Below are positions 22,567-30,199 of a DNA stretch of 31,695 bases, piece after piece. The notes below the pieces were generated by a model, which worked only from the letters and a program-made list of their open reading frames with translations, was not told where the DNA came from and ran no database searches. Position numbers and translations under genes: made by a program. Within the stretch, counting starts at the first letter, position 1, and the number at the start of each line of letters is the position of its first letter. Source of the DNA: CAJUOR01 sp964596105 (lineage in GTDB: Bacteria; Bacillota_I; Bacilli_A; Erysipelotrichales; Coprobacillaceae); assembly GCA_964596105.1 (NCBI GenBank), contig CAZQRT010000008.1, positions 1 through 31,695 on the forward strand, in the 5' to 3' direction.

Positions 22567-24501
22567 ATGGCGCAGTACGATGAAAAAAGCATTCAGATTC
22601 TCGAAGGGCTCGACGCGGTCCGCAAGCGTCCCGGCATGTATATCGGCTCAACGGACAGCCGCGGATTGCATCATCTGGTCTGGGAGATTGTCGATAATGC
22701 CATCGATGAGACGCTGGCCGGCTACGGCAATGAAATCACCGTGACGATTTATCAAGACAACAGCATCAGCGTGGAGGATCACGGCCGCGGCATGCCTGTC
22801 GGCATGCATGAATCCGGCCGGCCGGCGACGGAAGTGATCATGACGGTGCTCCATGCCGGCGGCAAGTTTTCCAGCCAGGGCGGCTACCGCACCGCGGGCG
22901 GCCTGCACGGGGTGGGCGCTTCCGTGGTTAACGCTTTGTCGATCTGGTTCGATTTAACCATCTGGCGCGATCATCATATTTACCATCAGCGCTTCACCAA
23001 CGGGGCGCGGGAAATCTCCCCGCTTGAGATCATTGGCAAGACCAGCCGCACCGGCACTAAAGTGTGGTTCAAGCCCGATCCCAACATGTTTTCCGTGACG
23101 GAGTTTTCCTATTCCCTGATCGCCGACCGCTTAAGGGAAAACGCCTTTCTTTTAAACGGACTGACGATTCATCTTTGTGATGAGCGCGCGAAAAAAAGCG
23201 AGACCTTCTGTTATGAAAACGGTCTCGTCGCGTTTATCGACTATTTAAATAAAAACAAAACCTCCCTGTCGGGGACGATGGTTTTTGCAGGCGCCAGCAA
23301 CGATATCGAGGTCGCCTGCGCCTTGAACTTCTCCGACGGCTACAGCGAGGAAATCTTATCATTTGTCAACATGGTTAGAACCACTGACGGCGGCACGCAT
23401 GAAACCGGCTTTCGCGCCGCTTTGACCAGGGTCTTTAACGATTACGCCCGGCGCCACGGCCTGTTAAAGGAAAAAGATAAAAACCTCGAGGGCAGCGATG
23501 TCCGGGAGGGGCTCACGGCGGTGCTGGCCGTCAGGATTCCCGAGCATCTTCTGCAGTTTGAAGGGCAGACGAAAAGCAAACTGGGCTCGCCTTCGGCGCG
23601 CACCAGCGTCGATATGATCGTCGGGGAAAAACTCAGCTACTATCTTGAGGAAAACCGCGCCGTGGCGGAAAGTCTGACGCAGAAAATGATCCGCGCCGGC
23701 CAGGCCCGCGAGGCGGCCCGCAAAGCCCGCGAGGAAACGAGAAAGAAAAAGGGCAAAGGTCAGGAGAAGATGCTTTCCGGCAAACTGGCGCCGGCGCAAA
23801 GCAAAAATAAAAAACGCAATGAGCTTTATCTGGTCGAAGGGGACAGCGCCGGGGGCTCCGCCAAACAGGGCCGGGACCGCGCCTATCAGGCCATTCTCCC
23901 GCTGCGCGGCAAGGTTATCAACACCGAAAAGGCCAGTCTGGCGGACATGATGAAAAACGAGGAGATCGTCACCATGATCAACACGATCGGGGCCGGCGTC
24001 GGGGACGACTTTGATGTGCAGGCTTCTAATTATGACAAGATCATCATCATGACGGACGCCGATACCGACGGCGCTCATATCCAGGTTTTACTGCTGACGT
24101 TTTTTTACCGCTACATGCGTGATCTCGTGCTGGCCGGCAAGGTTTATATCGCTTTGCCGCCGCTGTACAAGGTGGCCAGAAAAAACGGCGGTAAAGAAAT
24201 CGTGCGATACTGCTGGAACGAGGACGAGCTGGAGCAGGCCAAAAAGGAAGTCGGGCGCGGCTATCATGTCCAGCGCTACAAAGGACTTGGCGAAATGAAT
24301 GCCGATCAGCTGTGGGAAACGACCATGAATCCCGCGACGCGCACCCTGATTCAGGTGACGGTTGAGGATATTCATGCCGCCGACCGCCATGTCGCCGTGC
24401 TGATGGGGGACAAGGTCGGCCCGCGCCGCGAGTGGATTGAGGACCACGTCCAGTTTTCCATGGAGGATGATTATCAGATTGAACAGGAGGTATGGCGATG
24501 A
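22567..24501 (+). CDS. parE: DNA topoisomerase IV subunit B (ParE)
   Basis: A 644-residue type IIA topoisomerase ATPase subunit. A GHKL ATPase domain with EIVDNAIDE (about 40-48) and GGLHGVGASVVNALS, then the QTKSKLG motif (about 335-341), then a TOPRIM domain with EGDSAGGSAKQGRDR (Glu424) and DADTDGAH (Asp497, Asp499, Asp501). With ParC it unlinks replicated chromosomes. ParE is preferred over GyrB because parC follows at once and plsY is next door, as in Bacillus, while gyrB usually lies near dnaA/recF. It has a strong promoter and a consensus Shine-Dalgarno. Confidence 0.94.
   Translation: MAQYDEKSIQILEGLDAVRKRPGMYIGSTDSRGLHHLVWEIVDNAIDETLAGYGNEITVTIYQDNSISVEDHGRGMPVGMHESGRPATEVIMTVLHAGGKFSSQGGYRTAGGLHGVGASVVNALSIWFDLTIWRDHHIYHQRFTNGAREISPLEIIGKTSRTGTKVWFKPDPNMFSVTEFSYSLIADRLRENAFLLNGLTIHLCDERAKKSETFCYENGLVAFIDYLNKNKTSLSGTMVFAGASNDIEVACALNFSDGYSEEILSFVNMVRTTDGGTHETGFRAALTRVFNDYARRHGLLKEKDKNLEGSDVREGLTAVLAVRIPEHLLQFEGQTKSKLGSPSARTSVDMIVGEKLSYYLEENRAVAESLTQKMIRAGQAREAARKAREETRKKKGKGQEKMLSGKLAPAQSKNKKRNELYLVEGDSAGGSAKQGRDRAYQAILPLRGKVINTEKASLADMMKNEEIVTMINTIGAGVGDDFDVQASNYDKIIIMTDADTDGAHIQVLLLTFFYRYMRDLVLAGKVYIALPPLYKVARKNGGKEIVRYCWNEDELEQAKKEVGRGYHVQRYKGLGEMNADQLWETTMNPATRTLIQVTVEDIHAADRHVAVLMGDKVGPRREWIEDHVQFSMEDDYQIEQEVWR
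24485..24490 (+). promoter_or_regulatory. Shine-Dalgarno that decides the parC start
   Basis: AGGAGG at 24485-24490 is only one base from the ATG at 24492 but seven bases from the ATG at 24498. The second ATG overlaps the parE stop (ATGA) and is the better start. Confidence 0.8.
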
Positions 24502-26966
24502 GTGAACAGCGCGTGCCCCTGGAAGAAATCATGGGCGACCGCTTCGGCAGGTATTCTAAATACATTATCCAGGACCGCGCCCTGCCCGATGTCCGGGACG
24601 GTTTAAAGCCGGTTCAGCGCCGCATTTTGTACGCGATGTATAAAGAGGGCAATACCTTCAGCAAGCCTTACCGCAAGTGCGCGAAAACCGTCGGGGTGGT
24701 CATCGGCAATTACCATCCCCACGGCGACAGCTCGGTTTATGAGGCGATGATCCGGTTAAGCCAGGAATGGAAGATGCGCATCCCTTTAGTCGATGTCCAG
24801 GGCAACAACGGCTCGATCGACAATGATCCTCCCGCCGCGATGCGCTACACCGAGGCCCGTCTGGCCAAGATCAGCGAGCTATTACTGGAAGATCTCGACA
24901 AGGATACTTGTCCGATGGCTTTAAACTTCGATGATACGGAATATGAGCCAACGGTCCTGCCGGCGCGTTTTCCGAATCTTCTGGTGAACGGGGCGACGGG
25001 AATTTCCGCCGGGTACGCGACCGACATTCCCCCGCACAATCTCGAAGAGATCATCGCGGCGACGATCTACCGCGTCACCCATCCTTTGTGTGACCAGCAG
25101 GATATCTTGAACCTCGTCAAAGGGCCGGATTTTCCGACCGGAGGCATCGTGGAGGGCAAAGAGGGCATCACCCAGGCTTTAAAAACCGGCCGGGGACGGG
25201 TGCTGGTCAAGGCCAAAGCGGAAATCAAACCCGGCAAACAGATCAATCAGATCATCATTAGCGAGATTCCCTATGAGGTGAATAAAGCCGAACTGGTGCA
25301 CAAGATGGACGAGATTCGCTTTAATCACGCCATTGACGGGATTCTCGAGGTGCGCGATGAATCGGACCGCGCCGGGTTAAGCATCGTCGTGGATTTAAAA
25401 AAAGAAGCGGACGCCGGCAATATCCTGAATTATTTATACAAGAATACAGATCTTTCGCGTTATTACACATACAATATGGTGGCGATTCGCGACAAGCGCC
25501 CGGAACAGCTCGGACTGGTCCAGCTGATCGACGCTTATATCGCTCATCAGATCGAAGTGGTGACCAACCGCACCCTGTTTGACTTAAAGAAAACCAGGGC
25601 GCGCCTGCATATTGTCGAGGGCTTAATCAAGATGATATCGATCCTCGACGAGGTGATCGCCGTGATCCGCCAGAGCAAGGACAAGGCGGATGCCAAGCGT
25701 CATCTCATCGCGAAGTTTGATTTCACGGAACCGCAGGCGGAAGCGATTGTCATGCTTCAGCTATACCGGCTGACGAACACCGATGTTGTCGCCCTGGAGG
25801 CGGAAAGCGCCCAGCTCCAGACCGAGATGAGGCGCCTGAATGACATCCTGGATTCTGATGACGTTTTACGGAGTGTCATTTGCCGCGAGCTGGAGCAGGT
25901 GCAAAAAGATTATCCCTGCCCGCGGCGGACTTTGATCAAAGATGAGATCAGCGATATTTCCGTCGATATGCAGGCGATGATCATCGCCGAGGATGTCTAT
26001 GTGACCATGACCAGAGACGGCTATCTCAAGCGCGTTTCCACGCGTTCTTATCATGCCAGCGAAAAGGCCAGCTTCGGCAAGAAAAATGAGGATGTTTTAT
26101 TCAAAGCCGGGCTTGTCAACACGACCGATGTCTTACTGGTGTTTACCGACCGCGGCAATTTCTGCTGTCTTCCTGTCAACCGGATCGAGGAGTTCAAGTG
26201 GCGTGACACCGGGCGGCACATCAGCTATCTGTGCAAGACAGACAGCGCCGAGAAAGTGGTCGCGGCGCTGGCGGTCCGGGAGTTTAAACCGGACCTGGAA
26301 GTCGTGATGGCCACGGCGAAAGGGCAGATCAAGCGGACGAGACTGGCGGATTTCAAAATGACCCGCTATACCCGCCCCGCCAAAGCGATGGCAGTCAAAG
26401 CGGATGATGAGCTGATCGCCGCGGATTTTTGCGATCCCGGTAAGGCCGTGATGCTTGTCAGCGACCAGGGCATGGTCAATTTCTATAGCGCCAGCGCGGT
26501 ATCTTTGCAGAGTTTAAAGGCGGCCGGCATGAAGGGCATCAGCCTCAAAGGGGAAGAGCGGCTGGTCGCGATGCAAGTCGTCGCGCCGCTGACGAAGGCG
26601 CATCTGTTTCTGGTCAGTCAGGACGGCATGATGAAGGCTGTCAAAGTCACGGATATTCCTGTGACCAACCGCGCGGTGCGCGGCATACCTTTATTTAAAA
26701 ATACCAAATCCAAACCCCAGACCTTAACCGGCGCGGTGGTTTTAAATAAAGAGGAAAGCGCCGGCGTCTGGCTGTTAGACGGGTCTACGCAAGTACTGGA
26801 GTTTAATCAACTAACGCCAGGCAGTTTATCAGCGCGGTTAAAACCGGTATGCGGACCGGCGCGGATGGTCTATGACGAGCGTCTGGGTTATGAGAAAGAT
26901 TATGTGGTCAGCGAGGTTCAGGACGGGCCAGACCCCGATTATGAGAAGCTGAGTTTTGATTTATAA
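24498..26966 (+). CDS. parC: DNA topoisomerase IV subunit A (ParC)
   Basis: About 822 residues from the preferred ATG at 24498; an in-frame ATG at 24492 would add two. The breakage-reunion domain carries the catalytic Tyr in AAMRYTEARL (Tyr117 from this start). The quinolone-determining segment reads HPHGDSSVYEAM, with the usual Ser and Glu positions intact, so no classical quinolone-resistance change is present. The C-terminal third is a pentein/beta-pinwheel region with GyrA-box-like repeats (for example around DRGNFCCLPV and DQGMVNFYS). It cuts and passes DNA duplexes with ParE, to which it is translationally coupled. Confidence 0.95.
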   Translation: MSEQRVPLEEIMGDRFGRYSKYIIQDRALPDVRDGLKPVQRRILYAMYKEGNTFSKPYRKCAKTVGVVIGNYHPHGDSSVYEAMIRLSQEWKMRIPLVDVQGNNGSIDNDPPAAMRYTEARLAKISELLLEDLDKDTCPMALNFDDTEYEPTVLPARFPNLLVNGATGISAGYATDIPPHNLEEIIAATIYRVTHPLCDQQDILNLVKGPDFPTGGIVEGKEGITQALKTGRGRVLVKAKAEIKPGKQINQIIISEIPYEVNKAELVHKMDEIRFNHAIDGILEVRDESDRAGLSIVVDLKKEADAGNILNYLYKNTDLSRYYTYNMVAIRDKRPEQLGLVQLIDAYIAHQIEVVTNRTLFDLKKTRARLHIVEGLIKMISILDEVIAVIRQSKDKADAKRHLIAKFDFTEPQAEAIVMLQLYRLTNTDVVALEAESAQLQTEMRRLNDILDSDDVLRSVICRELEQVQKDYPCPRRTLIKDEISDISVDMQAMIIAEDVYVTMTRDGYLKRVSTRSYHASEKASFGKKNEDVLFKAGLVNTTDVLLVFTDRGNFCCLPVNRIEEFKWRDTGRHISYLCKTDSAEKVVAALAVREFKPDLEVVMATAKGQIKRTRLADFKMTRYTRPAKAMAVKADDELIAADFCDPGKAVMLVSDQGMVNFYSASAVSLQSLKAAGMKGISLKGEERLVAMQVVAPLTKAHLFLVSQDGMMKAVKVTDIPVTNRAVRGIPLFKNTKSKPQTLTGAVVLNKEESAGVWLLDGSTQVLEFNQLTPGSLSARLKPVCGPARMVYDERLGYEKDYVVSEVQDGPDPDYEKLSFDL

Positions 26967-26977
26967 AAGGTGAGGGC

Positions 26978-28063
26978 ATGAGTGAGGTTTTGACTTGTTA
27001 CGGCTGCGGCGCGGTTATTCAAAGCGAAGATCCCAATCAGGCGGGTTATGTTCCGAAGCGCGCTTTGACCAGAGATCATATCCTCTGCCAGCGCTGCTTT
27101 CGCATGAAGCATTATCATGAATTAACAGGCTCGCCGCTGACCGCGGATGATTTTCTGACCACCCTGGCCAGTATCGCCAGTCGCGACGGGCTGATTCTCT
27201 ATATGCTTGACGGGTTTGATCTTGACGGCAGCATGATTCCCGGTTTATCCAGGCATCTCGCGAAGCGCGATTTTCTCGTGGTTGTCAATAAAGTGGATCT
27301 TTTGGATCGTGTTAAAGAAGCGAAACTGATTTTTGCGGTCAGAAAGAAACTCGCGGAGCAGGGTTTGAAGGTTCTCGATGTGCTTTTGGTTAGCTGTAAA
27401 AATCAGGAAGGTTTAGAGGATGTTTTCGGGGCGATTGACTACTATGCCAAGGGCCGTGATACGTATGTGGTGGGGATGGCCAATGTCGGCAAATCCAGCC
27501 TGATTAACGCATTGATCGCCCGGTATGAAGATGATTTGATCACGACCGGGGAGTTTCCCGGCACCACCCTGGCGACGATCGCCATCGACTTTGGCAACGG
27601 CACGAAAATCTATGACACGCCGGGCTTTTTAACAGACCGCCAGATGACCGCTCATGTCCGCGGCGCTGATCTTTCTATTGTGCTTCCCGACAAGGCGATT
27701 CGCACCCGCGTCTATCAGCTCGACAGCGGGCAGACGCTTTATGTCGGCGGGCTGGCCAGGCTGGATTTTATTTCCGGAAAGCATCTTGGGATCACGGCTT
27801 ATTTTTCCCGGAATCTTCGCATTCACCGCACTAAGACTATACATGCCGACGGCATCTATGATCAGCACCGGGTTTTAAATCCATACCCGGAAAATGTATT
27901 AACCGTCGATCAGTTAAAGGCCGTTGATTTTCATCTGCCGCCGCGGGCGGTGGATATCTGGATCGCGGGACTGGGCTGGTTTTATCTGAAAAATCCCGAC
28001 GGGCATTTTCGCGTCTATGTGCCTGACGGCGTCGCGGTTGGGCTGCGCGATCATATTTACTAG
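26978..28063 (+). CDS. yqeH: Ribosome biogenesis GTPase YqeH
   Basis: A 361-residue circularly permuted GTPase. A zinc finger (Cys7, Cys10, Cys37, Cys40) comes first. The G motifs then appear in permuted order: G4 NKVD (104-107), G5 VSCKN (about 138-142), G1 GMANVGKSS (166-174), G2 FPGTT (193-197) and G3 DTPG (213-216). YqeH acts in 30S subunit assembly. The GTG-free ATG follows the parC stop by 11 bases with an AAAGGTGAGG Shine-Dalgarno, so it is probably in the parE-parC transcript. In Bacillus it heads the yqe cluster, and the same cluster follows here, but without aroE and yqeI. Confidence 0.96.
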   Translation: MSEVLTCYGCGAVIQSEDPNQAGYVPKRALTRDHILCQRCFRMKHYHELTGSPLTADDFLTTLASIASRDGLILYMLDGFDLDGSMIPGLSRHLAKRDFLVVVNKVDLLDRVKEAKLIFAVRKKLAEQGLKVLDVLLVSCKNQEGLEDVFGAIDYYAKGRDTYVVGMANVGKSSLINALIARYEDDLITTGEFPGTTLATIAIDFGNGTKIYDTPGFLTDRQMTAHVRGADLSIVLPDKAIRTRVYQLDSGQTLYVGGLARLDFISGKHLGITAYFSRNLRIHRTKTIHADGIYDQHRVLNPYPENVLTVDQLKAVDFHLPPRAVDIWIAGLGWFYLKNPDGHFRVYVPDGVAVGLRDHIY

Positions 28064-28080
28064 AAAGGAATGATACAGCC

Positions 28081-29163
28081 GTGAAAATCGGATTACTGGG
28101 AGGAAGCTTTGATCCCTGCCATGACGGTCATCTTTTAATCGCGCGCACCGCTTTAACGGCCCTGGATCTGGATGAAGTGTGGTTCATTCCCGTCTTAAAC
28201 AATCCTTTTCAAAAAAACATCATCGCCAGTCCCAGACAGCGCGTGAAGATGCTTAAACTGGCGATCGGGGATGAGAAGCGTTTTAAAATATGCGATATCG
28301 AGCTTGAAAGCGAGGAAACTTCTTATACCATCAAGACGCTATTAAAGCTTCAAGAGCGCTATCCTGACCACCGCTTCTATTATCTGATCGGGCAGGATCA
28401 GACCGCGCAGTTTCATCTCTGGTACGAGGCGGCAAAGATCGCGGAGCTCTGCCAGCTTGTCAGCATGGCCCGGCCGGGGGTTTCCGGCGGCCGGGAAAAT
28501 ATTGAAAAGTATCACATGATGAAGGTGGATTATGAGCCGGTGGAGGTTTCTTCCACGGCCATCCGCCAGGGTGATCTTCGCCATGTCCCGAAAAAGGTGG
28601 TCCGCTACTTCAGCATGGAGGGACTCTACCTCGATACGATTATTGACGCCAGGCTCTCGCCAAAAAGAGCCATACATTCTAAAAGCGTGGCGGAACTGGC
28701 CGTAGAGATCGCAAAGGGCAATCACCTGGATGCCAAAAAGGCTTATACCGCCGGCATGCTGCATGATATCGGCAAGGAAATCGATCCGTCCAAGGCGAAA
28801 GAGCTGATGGCGGAACGTCATCCCAAGCATCTCGATATGGCCCCGCCGGTCTGGCATCAGTGGCTGAGCCGCGATATCGCCAGAAAGGAATTTCACATCA
28901 AAGATAAAGAAGTTTTAAACGCCATCAAGCATCATACCACCGGCAGCACGCGCATGTCTAAGCTGGATATGTGCATCTATGTCGCGGACAAGCTGGATCC
29001 GGCCCGCGGCCGCCGCGAGGATGAAAAGATCGCGCTGGCCAAAAAAGATATCGGGAAAGCTTTTGTCTTGGAACTGGAGAGTTTCTACCGTTATTCAAAA
29101 GAGAAAAACCGTCCGGTTGATGAGATATTTTTTAAAGTCTATGAAACGTATAAAGGAGCATGA
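28081..29163 (+). CDS. nadD: NadD-YqeK fusion: nicotinate-nucleotide adenylyltransferase plus HD-domain hydrolase
   Basis: A 360-residue two-domain protein. Residues 1-185 are NadD: GGSFDPCHDGH (7-17) with the HxGH nucleotidyltransferase motif, and SSTAIR (157-162). It makes deamido-NAD from nicotinate mononucleotide and ATP. Residues 190-360 are a YqeK-type HD domain: His199, the HD pair His228-Asp229 in GMLHDIGKE, HHT (284-286) and YVADKLDP with Asp303. YqeK homologues cleave Ap4A symmetrically to ADP. In Bacillus these are two adjacent genes. Such a fusion is known in Mycoplasma and related groups. The start is GTG at 28081 with AAAGGAA at 28064-28070, because an ATG at 28070 stops after four codons. 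Confidence 0.95.
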   Translation: MKIGLLGGSFDPCHDGHLLIARTALTALDLDEVWFIPVLNNPFQKNIIASPRQRVKMLKLAIGDEKRFKICDIELESEETSYTIKTLLKLQERYPDHRFYYLIGQDQTAQFHLWYEAAKIAELCQLVSMARPGVSGGRENIEKYHMMKVDYEPVEVSSTAIRQGDLRHVPKKVVRYFSMEGLYLDTIIDARLSPKRAIHSKSVAELAVEIAKGNHLDAKKAYTAGMLHDIGKEIDPSKAKELMAERHPKHLDMAPPVWHQWLSRDIARKEFHIKDKEVLNAIKHHTTGSTRMSKLDMCIYVADKLDPARGRREDEKIALAKKDIGKAFVLELESFYRYSKEKNRPVDEIFFKVYETYKGA

Positions 29164-29166
29164 GTG

Positions 29167-29514
29167 ATGGATAAACTGGAATGTGTCGTCAAAAGCATCG
29201 CGAAAAACTTCGGGGAGAATATTGTCGCCATTGACATGCGCATGGTTTCCCCGCTGTTTGATACTTTTGTCATCTGCGAGGCCGATAACCCCAGATTATT
29301 AAGGGCGCTGAAGGAAAATCTTGAAGAGGATATGGAGAAGGCCGGATATGTCGCCAGCCGCGTGGAGGGCGGCCGCGACAGCGCCTGGATTCTTCTCGAC
29401 TACAATGATATCATCGTGCATCTGTTCAGCCCGGAAGAAAGAAAAAAATACCAGCTGGAGAAACTCTGGGGCGATCAGCACCAGATCGATATTTCCGCCT
29501 ATGTCCAGTCCTGA
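29167..29514 (+). CDS. rsfS: Ribosomal silencing factor RsfS
   Basis: A 115-residue protein of the RsfS/Iojap (YqeL, DUF143) family. It binds L14 of the large ribosomal subunit and blocks subunit joining when nutrients are low. The family segments are seen: the VAIDMR strand (about 20-25), DTFVICEADNPR, and RVEGGRDSAWILLDYNDIIVHLFSPEERKKYQLEKLWGD near the end, which is highly conserved. ATG 29167 is chosen over the in-frame GTG at 29164 because AAAGGAG (29152-29158) is eight bases from it. It follows nadD-yqeK directly and overlaps the next gene by 14 bases. Confidence 0.95.
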   Translation: MDKLECVVKSIAKNFGENIVAIDMRMVSPLFDTFVICEADNPRLLRALKENLEEDMEKAGYVASRVEGGRDSAWILLDYNDIIVHLFSPEERKKYQLEKLWGDQHQIDISAYVQS

Positions 29515-30196
29515 GCCGTACGAGCAGTTTGCCTGGTATTATGACAGCATGATGGATGAGGCGGTCTATGAGAAATACGGCCGCTTCATCAATGCCCGGG
29601 CTAATTACCAGAAAGTGCTGGATCTAGGCTGCGGGACGGGGCGGATCGTCCCTTATTTAAAACAAGATATCACTTATCTTGGGATTGACTGTTCCGCGGC
29701 GATGATTGAAATCGCCCGGGCTTATCATGAGGATGACTGTCATCATTTTCAAACCGGCGATATGCTTGAAATTGCTTTTCAAAACCGGTTTGATTTAGTG
29801 ATCATCACCCTGGACGCCTTGAATTATCTCGCCAGTTTTGAAAGCCAGAAATCTTGCCTGGATAAGTGCTATCAGGCATTAAGCGGGGGACATTTGATTT
29901 TCGACATTCACAGCCAGGACAAAATAAACCATACTTTTCATGACTACCGGGAAGATTTTGATGATGAGGCGATCCGCTACAACTGGCATGTCTACAAAAG
30001 CGCGCCCCATGAGATCACTCATGAAATCAGCATCGCGGATGTTGACGAGGGGATCTCTTTCACGGAAACGCATATCGAGCGCTCTTATCCTTTAAAAGAT
30101 TATGTCGCGGCGTTAAAAGAAATTGGCTTTGCGCATACGCAAAGTTATGAAATGGATCCGGGAAGAATTGTCGTGACGGCGGAAAAGGCGGGATAG
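29501..30196 (+). CDS. yqeM: SAM-dependent methyltransferase, YqeM type
   Basis: A 231-residue class I methyltransferase. Motif I is VLDLGCGTGR (39-48), followed by GIDCSAAMIEIA and the acidic-loop segment DLVIITLDALNYL. The start is set at ATG 29501, inside the last codons of rsfS, because the upstream part of this frame is an antisense-like shadow of rsfS without similarity, and the family begins with a segment like YEQFAWYYDSMM. The order yqeH-nadD-yqeK-rsfS-yqeM is that of Bacillus. The methylated substrate is unknown. No separate Shine-Dalgarno is clear; reinitiation after rsfS is likely. Confidence 0.88.
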   Translation: MSSPEPYEQFAWYYDSMMDEAVYEKYGRFINARANYQKVLDLGCGTGRIVPYLKQDITYLGIDCSAAMIEIARAYHEDDCHHFQTGDMLEIAFQNRFDLVIITLDALNYLASFESQKSCLDKCYQALSGGHLIFDIHSQDKINHTFHDYREDFDDEAIRYNWHVYKSAPHEITHEISIADVDEGISFTETHIERSYPLKDYVAALKEIGFAHTQSYEMDPGRIVVTAEKAG

Positions 30197-30199
30197 CTT

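Noticed and set aside
23464..24078. A 204-codon open frame on the minus strand inside parE
   Set aside because: It is antisense to the conserved GyrB/ParE core including TOPRIM, has no recognisable product, and reflects G+C-rich codon bias in the real gene.
22567..26966. DNA gyrase (gyrB-gyrA) instead of topoisomerase IV
   Set aside because: The plsY neighbour, the absence of dnaA/recF and the QTKSKLG wording favour parE-parC. A phylogeny would settle it.
29321..29500. An upstream extension of the methyltransferase reading frame
   Set aside because: This stretch lies wholly within rsfS in another frame and shows no methyltransferase-like sequence. The family start fits ATG 29501.
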